64,000 nucleotides of DNA from the NCBI GenBank assembly GCA_050084515.1, contig CM114272.1, positions 29,388,001 through 29,452,000 of the forward strand, given 5' to 3'. The notes beneath the pieces were generated by a model that saw only the letters and a list, made by a program, of their open reading frames with translations, did not search any database and was not told the origin of the DNA. The position numbers were made by a program, and so were the translations under genes. Of this stretch, positions 10,784 through 21,393 are shown piece by piece (position 1 is the first letter of the stretch; every line of letters starts with the position of its first letter). This DNA comes from Blasia pusilla. Its lineage: Eukaryota > Marchantiophyta > Marchantiopsida > Blasiales.

Positions 10784-13700
10784 TCACCATCGGAGTGCGT
10801 CCCTATTGGTATGCACATAACCCTTCTCCTTCTCTTCTCCATCGATTGCATTTCGATATTTTGCAGGGGCGTCGAGCAAATCGTTGGCTATCTTCTCCAG
10901 ATTTTGCAAGTTCGCTTTTGACGAGTTGTCCACGGATGCAGTTTCGGCTTGAAGGTTCCACGTCTGCATCCGTCCATCCATTCATTCATTGATTGGTTGC
11001 TTCTATCCATCACCCTAAAACCCATCCAACGCCACAACCACCACACATTTTTGGAACTAGTATGTTCCCCATGCCATGGAACTAGTATGTTACTTGTGCA
11101 TCGCACGAATAACATACTTGTTCTAAGAAACTTGTCACCCGTGCAACGCATAAGTGTTAAGTTTTTTCTTAATTTAATTACCTTCAAATGACACCCGTTA
11201 ATAATAGAAGGATCTTAGAAGGACAAGTGTCAACACCTATCCTCTTTTAATGCATCTTCCTTAGCATGGAATGGATGGCTTGTTTTGACATGGAAGTTGT
11301 TCATTCTATCCATCACAAACTCATCGAACAACCACCACACATACTTACAACTGCTCGTTAGGTTAGCACCTTCTTTCGACATGGGATGGATCGCTAGTTT
11401 CGGCATATGGAAGTGGATTCACGACACGAGTGTTGGGAGGAAACATGTCCATGAGAAGAACCTCAAACACACTTCTTGACTTGGAAACAAGATTGACCCA
11501 CACTCACACTCTTAGAAGTGTTTGATTGGTTAGCCCCTTCTTATGCATAGGATGGATAGATGGGTCGATCGATCCATCGATTGTTTTCGCCACATGACGG
11601 TGGATCGATCGATAGGGTTAGGAGGGATAACACACACTCGAGTGTTGGGAAGGGCCGTGTCGAAAGGCAACACAACAAAAAAAGTTGGCATCCGCGTTAA
11701 TCCACACACCCCTACATTTCTTCTTCTTCTTCTTTTTACACATGGGGTGGATGGACGGATGTATCGATCACTAGTTTCGTTACATGGCAGTCGATCGATA
11801 GGGTGAGGAGGAATTCCATCCCCGAGGGGTGAAAGGGGCCATTTCGATGGGCAGCTCAAGCACACAACTTCTTGTCCTGGGTTGGCATCATCAATGATCA
11901 TGACAACTGCACTATGTGAGCAGTATTCGAGGCATCTAGGGGCTGGGTCTCTTGATCTATCCCCTCGATATTGTGTAGAGCTGGACTGGTTTTCGAAATC
12001 CCTCCATCATGAGACTGCGCTTTTCCTCGAGGCATAGATGGTTTCATGTGTACTTCTGTGACCGAGAGGTTAAGAAATTTCTGATTCAAGAGAACCTTCA
12101 GAACTTCCAGGTCCTGAAGTGTGCTCTGATTCCACGCAGAGCCGATCTATCAAGAGATCATTTCATATCCAGTTTTGTTAAGCAAGAGACGAAGGCATTC
12201 TGAGAAGCAGACGATGTCGATCAGTTCTGGTTCAAGACTTAGTTTCGAGCCCCCTTTGAAGGTCCTGAAATGTGCTCAACCTCAGCTGGAGCAGATCGAT
12301 CAAGAGGTGGTTTAATGTGTAGTTTCGGGAAGCAAGAGACGAGTGCATACCGAAAAGAAGGCGTCTGGTGTCGATCACTCGTGATTCAAGACTTGTTTCG
12401 AGCTCGGTTTCGAGGTTATGAAATGTGCGCAATTTCAGCTAGAAGCAGATTCATGAAAATCTGGCAAGCAGTTTCGAGACAAGGTACGGAATGCGCACCT
12501 GTATTCGGAGGTAGTTGCGCTCCACGGCCTCAGTTTGGAAATGAATCGAAACATCGTAATCTACCAAGTACGCACTGCTGTTTTGTAGAATGTCGACAAT
12601 CGGTGTGTGCCCACTATTTACCACCCAACTAAGCTTTCCCCACTTCGCCACTTCTTTTGCACTCCAGCTGACCGTCTGCTCGCCTGTGCCCAGGGAGACC
12701 ACCAGAATGTCCTTGTAGCCCTGCACCTCATTCGTGCGCACGAATGATCAGCGCAACCGAATCCGTCAACTTTCGTCACGCTTCGATGTGTATGCAGACT
12801 GAGTCCTTCTAAGGTCTACTTGGAACTGCTCATAAGAACCGACTGATGGGCAGGAAACCTGCAGCTGCGTTTAGTTAAAACTGCCATTCGATTGCAGATG
12901 GTAGCCATGGTCCAATCGTCCGAATGGAATGCATACTATCCAGATTTCTATGCTTCTTGCTTGACTTGTAGACTATCCTGAATTAGGAGTTCTAGACCAT
13001 CCAGACTTCTAATTAAAAGTGCATAGGTTGCAAAGTTGAGGACGTTAGTGAACGGCAGGTTCTACTAGTAGGTAGACAGTTTCCAATCGAGCGTGCGCGC
13101 TATCTAGATTACTAGGGTTCGTTCATGTATCTATGATTCGTTACTATGAGATAACAGATCTGGGTAACTTTGAAGTGACGACTGCTCTGGAACTCGGAGT
13201 TTCCCACATGATGCAAGATTCGCTCGATATCATATCGATCCAGATGCATACTTTGGAATCTCAAATGTTGCAGAGCAGAATACTTATGGAAGTACGTTGA
13301 AACTGCTGGTTGGTGACTAGTCAATTTCAGAAAGCCACAGCTGAAAGATCACGAGAGGATTTACCTTAAAATCTGGCATTCGATGCTTGTGAGGTGAATC
13401 GCCGATGCAGAGGTCCTTGATACCGTGCATGAGCGCCACTAGAGTCTGATGTGGTGCACACCCGTACATACATACACAAGTCAGTCCAATTCCAATGCTC
13501 GCAAGTGATCCTCGAAACCATGATTAAATCATCCTACCAAGTAGTGTCAGTTGTAACGGCAGGGTGCCTGGCTAGTAGATCTTCGAAGCTTCACCGATGG
13601 CATGGAAGGACAGCCAGATTGTCCAGCCAGTTTTGATTGCATCTCACTCATCTGCAGGCTTCGTAGGTTGTGGATCTTCGAATCTTCACCCATTGCTAGC

Positions 13701-16700
13701 GAGGAAAGCTAGATTGTCCAGTCAGTCTGGCTGGAATCTCATTCATCTGCAGGCTGCATAGGTAGTCGATCGTCAAAGCTTCCCTCATTGCGAGGAAGGC
13801 AGGCTAGAGTCTAGCTCCTTTTTCGTTCATTCATCTGGAACCTGCCTAGCTCGTAGATCTTCAAACTTTCACTCATTGCATGCAAGGAAGGAAGGCTGGA
13901 TTTCCCAGTCAGTCTTGCTAGGACGTCATTCATCTCCATCCAGGATGCCTAGGTAGCAGTAGATCGTCAAAGCTTCACCCATTGCAAGAAAGGATGGAAG
14001 GCTACATTATGACGTCAGTCTACCTACCTAGCATAGCAATCAACTGCAGGCTGCCTAGGTTGTACATCGCCTAATCTCAACTCATAGCAAGGAAGGCAAG
14101 CTACATCGTGGAGTCGGTCTAGCTAACTGGCATGTCGTTCATCTGCATCTGCAGGTTGCTTGGCTAGTAGCTCTTCAAAGCTCCACCCATTGCAAGGAAG
14201 CAAGCAAGCAAGGAAGGAAGGAAGGAAGGAAGTCTGAATCGTCAAGTCAGTCCAGCCAGCATCTCATCGAACTGAGCACGATACAAACTGACCAGATCGA
14301 TCGAATGCAGATCGATGTGGGGCCCGGGCTAAACAGATGGATCGAAAGCAGCTAGCTACGTAACCAAATACAAACAATGGCATGCAAGAGACAGCTGGGG
14401 TTGGATCGGAGAATTTTAGTACTGGATTGTTCGCGCATACGCCTCCATCGATTGAGTTGTACTGGTTCCGCTCTCCAGTCACTAGATCCACGACCTCGAA
14501 CTGATGCGCTGGTAAGTATGTCGGAGCTGCACTTGTTGCCAAGCAGACATCAACGTAACGACCGTTGAAGGCGGGAATTCTGCAAGCCTGTTCCAACCCA
14601 CAGAAGATAGATCGACCGATAGTTACAAACCGGTATCATATACCAGACCATGTATTTCGAAACACTTCACATTACAAGTGAAATCGTCGAGTTAAGCTTG
14701 CACGTCCCCTTCGTATTGTGAATGAATACCTCCGGTCCGTTCATGGATGGTCAGCAGGACGATTCTGGATCACGGATACCCTAAGGCTTGTAGATATTAC
14801 AGCAGGGGTGATCGATATCTATGTAGTGAGGACTTCAGACTGATCGATCGCCCCCTGATCTATAAGCCAAACAACTTGGACTGACCGATGTAACTTGTGA
14901 GAGTGGGTCAGAATTCTGGGACTTCATGAATGGAAACCCCAAGATTAACAGCAGATATATTAAACCAGAGTCTATCGATCCTCGTTTTTTGTTCTCTTTA
15001 GCTTCGGGTCATGCAGTCAGAGATAGTACTTGCAACAAATGAGCACACCGTGAAAAGGTTCAAAAGTGGTGGAATACCATAAGTGGCCAATCGAATTAAA
15101 TTTATCGATAAGAAATCCATGCCACCATCAAATACATAAGAAGTAACTTGCAAGTGTGGAGATGTTAGCAGGATGGGAAATCTTCGAAGCATCCCATGCT
15201 ATCCAACAATAATGGGGATTTGAGTGTCGATGCATTCCACGGTGGGGAATGAAAAACGTCGAGGACGGAGGACAAGAAAGAGCACAAATTTTTGTTGAAT
15301 ATGAATTGCAGGTCCAACGACTGTTCGACGGACTCTGAGGGAAGTCTGGAAATCGGGTGAAAAAGTTGGGCAGTAGACTTTTCAAAACTTGAAAATCGTT
15401 GAGCAGTTGACTACTCCGAACTCGGAAACTTCCACAAACTTCCAGCAGAAATTTTGAGCAGTCGATTATTCCAGATTTGAAAACAGTCAGAAACTTCCAG
15501 AAAAATGTTTGAGCAGTCCACTGTTCCAAAGTTGAAAATCGTAAGAAACATCCACAAATGTGGCGACACGCGGTGATCCAGAGCCATCGCTCAGACAAGC
15601 TTCGCAACTCCTTCGCTTGAGAATCTTCCTTTGTGGGTGTATTCGAATCCATGCATGCAAGCAAGTATGGCAATTGAAGCAAGTCGAGGCAGAGGAATCC
15701 AGGAGGGATTGAGAAAGGAAGACAGGGAAGATGATTTGAATTAATCAATGATATAGTACTCACCACTTCCTTGTTGAAGAAGACAGGCTGCTGGGTTTTC
15801 ACATCGAAAGTCGTCATGAGAACATCAGTGACGGCGTCCGTTATCCTCAGATCGTGTAAAGTCTCGGTCAAAATATTTCTCAAAGGCTCTGCAGAGTACT
15901 TGGGGGAAAACCAGCCGTTCACGAGTCTTCCAATGCAATTGCTGCATCCACACACTCACACCATAGAGCATCAGCAGCACAGATCTCTTGCAATTGAACC
16001 TCTTCCATCGCATCGATCATCAGGGCTCTCAAATCGATCGAATGCTCTCTTGAGTCATTCCACCTCGATTCACTTTCAGCCCCAATCACTGGCATCTTTA
16101 TTGTTCTAGATCACACGTTCTACAGGGTCAAGGCACTGAGGACAGTGTTGGAAATCATTCTAGGATCGGTGATCGAAAATTGTTCACTCAGGATTGTACG
16201 AGGGAACAAGCATTCGGTCCCAGTCAAAACCGTTGTACAGTTTCAGAATTTTAGGTCAAGGGCTGTGGCGCACTTGGTGGAAATAATTACAAGGAATATG
16301 TTGGAATAAGTTTTACGACGAAGGAGTATAAGCTGAACGTCTATCCATCTCTGTCTGAGGGTTGGTTCATTTCCAGAACACAGAGTTCTGGTTGTGGGTG
16401 TTCTTTCCATTAGAATTCCTGAACCTTCGATCGAAAGGTCCTGCATAGAGTCAATCTTCTACACCATATAACCCCGCCCCATCCATGGTGAGCATTGTGC
16501 CCCCTTTGTACAGGTTTCTTTTCTCTTTCATAGGCTTTCCATTGTGGTGGCTGTCATGACGTTGAAAGAATATTATAGGACTAGCGGTGATCTACCCATG
16601 TTCACATGAAACGAATAGTTGTGATGGACAAATGTTCAGATTGCCTTGGATTTGGCTGGATTGAAGGAATAAGAGCAAGAATTAGAGAATGAGAGGGGTC

Positions 16701-18405
16701 TGCTTAAGATTACGTGGGAGGAAAGATGTCTGCTGCATGATCCTTGTAGAAGTTTTTGACCTCTGTCGCTGTCTTGATTGGACGGTGGTTGGCGTCAGGA
16801 GCAGTGAGCATGGCAGCTATGAGGCCTCCCGTGCTGGTCCCAGCAATGATGTCGAAATAGTCTGCAAGCCTTGCGTCTGGCCCATCCAGCACCTGCATAT
16901 ATCGATCGATCCATCACCTCTCTCACCAATTTCGATCCTGAGCTCCACGGCATCGAATAAATCCTGTTCGAAATGTCACTCCCTTGCGTTCCAACTCAAT
17001 ATCATACCATTTCGTGAAACAAATTTCGACACTCGCTTTCGAATTGCGCTCAATTCTACACATCCTTCGATGAGCTCGAGATCACTATCCACTTATGTAT
17101 GAACTATTTACCAACTTCGGATCCAGTTGATCTGTTGCCTAATAAACCCACTATAATTGGGCTGTCTGAGCCACACAAATTTATCATGTGATCTCTAAAA
17201 GGATGATGGATACATATTAAACCTTCATCAATCACAGCACAAGCTCTTCGACATTGAAGCACCGTACTCAACTCTCACACACCGCCCCACAAAAACTGTT
17301 TAGACTAATCAGATGCCCAAAATTCTGGTCTGAGAACCATCATGCACTCGATTTCAGTTCGCAGATCTAGATAACTGCGCTTCGAAGGATTCAATTGCGA
17401 CAACGTGAAGGTAACTAGCAGGGGTGTCCTGAAGTCAGCATAATACTGTTACATCGAATTTTAGAAGGGTGTTATGGAAGACCAAATTGCAGCAAAGCGT
17501 ACTACTTGATAATTCGTTCTGTGTTCGTCTCGTATAAATAACTGGCGGTTTCCTCAAGTCAGCATTGCATTCTATAAATGTGTGCTCTAGCAGATCAAAT
17601 TACAGCAACTTGATATAACGTTGTGTGTTCGCTTCTCATAAACAACTTGTGCTCTCAGCATATTAGTACGTTTACTAGTGATTGCAGCAATTTATAGTAC
17701 TTGAGAATCTGTTGCGTTCTTAAGTAGTGGTTTCCTGAAGTCCGCGTACCATATTATTACATTTAGGAGTGTGCTATGGCAGATCCAACTGCAACAAAGC
17801 ATAGCAGTAAATATGTGGTGTGTTCGCTTCTTACAGATTATCTGTTCGTTTCTTCTAGATTATGTAATCTGAGTTTCCTCTAACCTGGCAGTTCTCGATA
17901 TCTACATCTAGTACGTCTCTTCTTGACAAAGAATTTTTCTCTGGTTTATTGACTGACTCAACAAAATTCTCTCATCAGGCGGCCTCAGCTGCTGGCTAAC
18001 TCCTCCTCCTCCTCCTCCTCCTGCTGCTTCTGCTGCTTCTTCTTCTTCTTCTTCTTCTTCTTCTTCTTCTTCTTCTTCTTCTTCTTCTTCTTCTTCTTCT
18101 TCTTCGAGTAGGGATGAGGCAAAATAAACAGAATTTCCCTCATATACATATGATATATATGATCGAGGGAAATTATCGATGCCAGCATACTGTGACGAGA
18201 GACTGTGTGTGAGAAACACTATTATAGTGGATGATGGAGCCCCAGAAGTACGTACCCAAAGTTGGTCTTCCAGAAACTCCAAGATGACCGCTGGAATTAT
18301 TCCCCTCACGCCACCTCCATCAACACTCAGAATCGTCAGCTTTTGGCCTGGAGTTCCCGCACAATCGGGCCCCGCCATCAGAACTCTCGTCGATACTGTA
18401 GACAT
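10784..18405 (-). CDS. Patatin-like lipid acyl hydrolase, seven exons
   Basis: Coding exons (minus): 18405-18256, 16892-16714, 15941-15764, 14587-14423, 13445-13365, 12720-12499, 10963-10784. Junctions are GT-AG and phases agree, giving a 384-aa protein. Patatin-like proteins are cytosolic or membrane-associated serine hydrolases that release fatty acids from phospholipids and galactolipids, using a Ser-Asp dyad. All key parts are present: oxyanion loop DGGGVRG at residues 29-35, nucleophile elbow GTSTG with Ser70, the [10 protein letters not shown] segment in exon 4, and the catalytic Asp216 in IDGG. The rest matches the family in order: [28 protein letters not shown], then the helical end [22 protein letters not shown]. 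The start Met is the first in frame, 22 codons before [10 protein letters not shown]. The C-terminus is uncertain: the frame stops right after NRDALRW, where relatives usually continue with FAK-LLS, and a possible donor (G|GTGAAC at 10787) overlaps the stop, so a short eighth exon may be missing. Introns are large (up to 1.5 kb) and carry tandem arrays. Confidence 0.93.
11250..11850. repeat. Degenerate tandem repeat in patatin intron 6, unit about 115-195 nt
   Basis: Copies beginning near 11255, 11370, 11530 and 11725 share the order (TTAGC-CCTTCTT)-CATGGGATGGAT, then TTTCG-CATATGG-AGT, then in later copies GATCGATAGGGT-AGGAGG and GTGTTGGGA. The third copy has an expanded GATC stretch and the fourth a short CTT run. 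It lies in the distal part of the intron between exons 6 and 7. Confidence 0.55.
12090..12480. repeat. Three-copy tandem repeat, about 152 nt, in patatin intron 6
   Basis: The phrase AGGTCCTGAARTGTGCTC begins at 12109 and 12260 and in altered form at 12413, a spacing of 151 and 153 nt. Copies also share AGCAAGAGACGA-GCAT and TTCAAGACTT-GTTTCGAGC. The array abuts exon 6. Confidence 0.75.
13560..14265. repeat. Seven-copy tandem repeat, about 100 nt, in patatin intron 4
   Basis: The phrase GTAGATCTTCAAAGCTTCACCCATTG recurs at about 13577, 13672, 13767, 13855, 13961, 14064 and 14170 (spacing 88-106 nt), followed by AAGGAAGGCTAGATT, CCAGTCAGTCT, and CATTCATCTGCAGGCTGCCTAG. The last copy holds an expanded GGAA run at 14210-14230. 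The array fills most of the intron between exons 4 and 5. Confidence 0.8.
15360..15560. repeat. Short tandem repeat, about 55 nt, in patatin intron 3
   Basis: TTGAGCAGTNGACTNTTCCA recurs at 15366, 15399, 15454 and 15509, with AACTTGAAAATCGT and AAACTTCCA-AAA between copies. The last three are spaced 55 nt apart. Confidence 0.65.
17400..17845. repeat. Tandem repeat, about 85-125 nt, in patatin intron 1
   Basis: TTTCCTGAAGTCAGCATA-ATTATTACAT recurs near 17428, 17551, 17650 and 17733, each followed by GTGTGCTATGGCAGATC-AA-TGCAGCAA and then a GTTGTGTTCGCTTCT block. Copies are diverged, one with internal deletion. Confidence 0.65.
18000..18105. repeat. Long trinucleotide array in patatin intron 1
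   Basis: A (TCC)n run from about 18000, a short CTG/CTT mix, then an uninterrupted (TTC)n run from about 18038 to 18105, roughly 22 units. On the coding strand of the gene it reads (GAA)n and lies about 150 nt inside intron 1. Read as protein it gives false poly-Glu or poly-Lys frames. Confidence 0.95.
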
Positions 18406-18429
18406 GATAAAATAGTTATATATCGATCG

Positions 18430-19579
18430 ATGGGGCCAGACTCCTCCTCTTCCTCCTCAACAGTTATTGTTGTCCTCTAACTTCGAAACCTCCGTTCGAT
18501 CGAGCTCCACCACTCGAGCAAGACAAGGTCGATCAACTGCTCTCCATCTGCCATCACGCCCATAGTTCATGTCAGAAAACCAAAAAGGGAAGAAATGCAT
18601 ATATCCATACTAACACCATCCCTCGATCGATGTACACATAAAGCTTCTCTTAGTCTACCACCGTGATCGATCGATCAATCTCGAGAGTGAGGGACCCCCT
18701 GAAGGTCGATCGATGTAGCCCTAGCTTCGTAGTAGGCTCCTGGATTATTTTCAACATTTTTTACACATAGCAAGCTGAGCCTGGTGTGGGGCCGAAGGGC
18801 AGAGCAAGATCCAGCATTAATTAATCGCAAGCGCTGATGGATTCCAAGAGGGATGGAAGAGCAAATGGGACGTCGAATAAAACTCAAAACCATGTAGAGT
18901 GATTATGATATGGATATTTAAAAGTTAAGAAACGTCTCTCTACATCTATCCATCTATCTATCTAAATGAACTTGAAGCTCTCTGTATATCTATAGATTTC
19001 CATCTATCTATCTAAAACGTCTTGAAGAAAAGGAGTCGAACACGATCGAACTGAAAATTGCCCAGGAAGCTCTCGACATCCAAATAGATACATGGCTTCG
19101 GTTCTCGACTATTACAATATAACATCTATATGTACATATTATATAGCTACAGGACCTGTGTGAACTTGAAGAAAGCAAGTCGGACATGATGGACCATCCG
19201 CCAGTTTCTGGGTTAATCGAAATTAGAGGATCCATCGAATCGGGTGGGAATGGGAATCGATGAATAAACGAGGATCTGCAATGGGAGCTGTGTAGATCTC
19301 TAACTCACCCGCAACCTAGTGTTTGCGAGATAGCGCCTAGCCTTGTATAGAGGAGGCGGACTTGCTGGGAATTCGACGGGAAAGAGGCTGGGAGGAGCCC
19401 CTAGATTCCCTGGACTCCTGGAGCTGAGGTTGTAAACGACTAGACCAGGGATCGGCTCCAAGCTTGAACAGCTTCGACGACCATCTCTCGAATCTCAACG
19501 GAACGATCCATCACCAACTGCGGACCCACAGGTTCGATGCACTCGTGAGCTGCCTCGTCTCACCTCCACATCGATCTAC

Positions 19580-19580
<1 letters not shown>
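18430..19580. other. Upstream flank of the patatin-like gene; no other gene seen
   Basis: Rich in GATCGATCG words and short CTAT runs (18945-19015). No frame is convincing. Any promoter for the patatin-like gene must lie here, but I see no TATA element at a sensible distance; the ATATATAA at about 18416-18424 is too close to the start codon unless the leader is extremely short or begins upstream of an intron. Confidence 0.35.

Positions 19581-19586
<6 letters not shown>

Positions 19587-19627
<41 letters not shown>
19587..19627. repeat. (CT)n microsatellite
   Basis: About 20 uninterrupted CT units directly before a possible LTR relic. Confidence 0.95.
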
Positions 19628-19628
<1 letters not shown>

Positions 19629-19659
19629 AGCTGGTAACACCAGCTGTTCAACACATTCA

Positions 19660-20124
19660 GTAGCCTTGATTCATTGCCCAAAGCTGCTGCACTGGCAAGT
19701 AATGTCTATTGGGGACTGTCCCCAATCAGAAAAGTAGATGGTGTGGTGAAGAGTTTCTTGGTTGACACTTGGAAGCTCCGCACAAACACGTTGTTTGGTC
19801 AGCACTCATACTACATGAGAGTGTCTCCCTCCTCTCATATGGTACCTTCTTCACTTGCTTCTCTCTCTACAACCATCCCAGTCTCAAGCACCGTCTAACC
19901 AGAGCGAGGGGTCTATGGTCGCAAGGCTACGACAGGCACTACTTAAGATTACACTCTTTCTCTCTCTCTCATATGTATATATACACCTCCAGGACTCATA
20001 GAATCAAAAGCAAAGTCTTGAACTATCCTCATTCGATGTGACATCGATCTCGACCGGCTGAGTACGTAAAAGGTACGAACTCTAGCGATCGTCCTACGAA
20101 AGGGGCGGCTAATGGTATCAGAAC
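19660..20124 (+). mobile_element. Possible LTR relic with initiator-tRNA primer site
   Basis: TGGTATCAGAAC at 20113-20124 matches 11 of 12 bases of the classic plant retrotransposon primer-binding site complementary to initiator tRNA-Met. Before it, at 19977-19985, is a TATATA stretch in a CT-rich context, as in LTRs. No coding remains follow and the left LTR edge is not clear, so this is a tentative call for a decayed LTR element. Confidence 0.4.
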
Positions 20125-20129
20125 TTGTG

Positions 20130-21354
20130 CAGGTGCAGGTGGAGACCGGGTGGTCTGGACGATCGAAAGAGTTCGACTGTGCCCTCTCTACAATTCAACA
20201 GTATGCAAGCATTCTCCATGTGCTCATATTTTATTACGAGCATTCATGAAAGCTTGAAACCGCAGTGGACAATAGTTCTGGTTTCTTTTTTGTTTCTGTT
20301 TTTTCGAAGACTTCTAATTGTTGACCCCTTGAGATGCTGAAGTAGATGAAGCCGCCCCGGTGATACTTTCTCGACGAAGTACAACTCCCCAGCGAGAACT
20401 GAGCACCAAAACGTATTTCTCTAGATCTGGCCGGAGTTGGCACCGATTGTGTTGCAATGTGAATCGTGGTTCATGAGTCACGCTTCACTTGCATCGCCTC
20501 TCGCTCGCTGACATGGCCTCGAACTCTACTTTAGTCAAATCATCAACTCGCTTTCGATCTCATGAACAACAAACCCATCCAGACAGGAATCTTCCTGAAC
20601 AGTAAATTACGAAACTTCTGTCGGACTGCACAGTAAATAAATATTTATGTAGATTTAATGTGTGGATAGCAGACGAACCCTATCACAAGTCAATGTCCGA
20701 ACCTCAGACATCGATAGATAAGTACCTGGAGCTCGAGAGAGCAACACTCTACGTCTCATTATTACGTAGAGCAGCCGGTGCACACAACCATCGCAAGACC
20801 TGTCGCCCTTTCGTGATTGGATTGGGATATCGATGGATGGCTGTGGGGGGAGGTGGAATTTAATGAACGAAGTATCATAGAATAATAATAATAAGTGGAC
20901 TCTGACCTCATCTAGTAGTCTTGTCAAAACATGGACGGTTTTAGAGACTATATATCTAATATATAAATATTTATGCATATAGAGAGAGATAGAGATAAAT
21001 GGATGCAGAAGTGAAGGAAGTACCGAATGGCTTGAAAACTCTTTGGTTTGGGAGATATGAGCGAACGAATTCTTTCCAGCCGTATCCACTAAGCTTACAT
21101 TATCATGGAATCCCCAAAAGCAGTCACTTGCCACTGTACGAGAGAGTCTACTCACTAATCAGCTTTCCCTGGTACCCTCGTATAGAATGAATGAGGTCAA
21201 TTCTGATCCATGCCATCGGAACTTCGATTTGCAATGTGTGCAACAATCGAGAGAGAGAGAGAGAATGACGGAATCGATGCCTACAGGCCAAAGCTAGGAC
21301 CATGGGACTTCGAGAGAGAGAGACTGTACTCATAAAGTAGTGTCTGTCGTGAGT

Positions 21355-21393
<39 letters not shown>

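Noticed and set aside
12160-14300. tRNA-like words such as TTCGAATC
   Set aside because: They are part of the intronic tandem repeats and do not sit in a cloverleaf with an A box.
18000-18188. Frames with poly-Glu and poly-Lys on the minus strand
   Set aside because: They are translations of the TTC/TCC microsatellite in intron 1 of the patatin-like gene.
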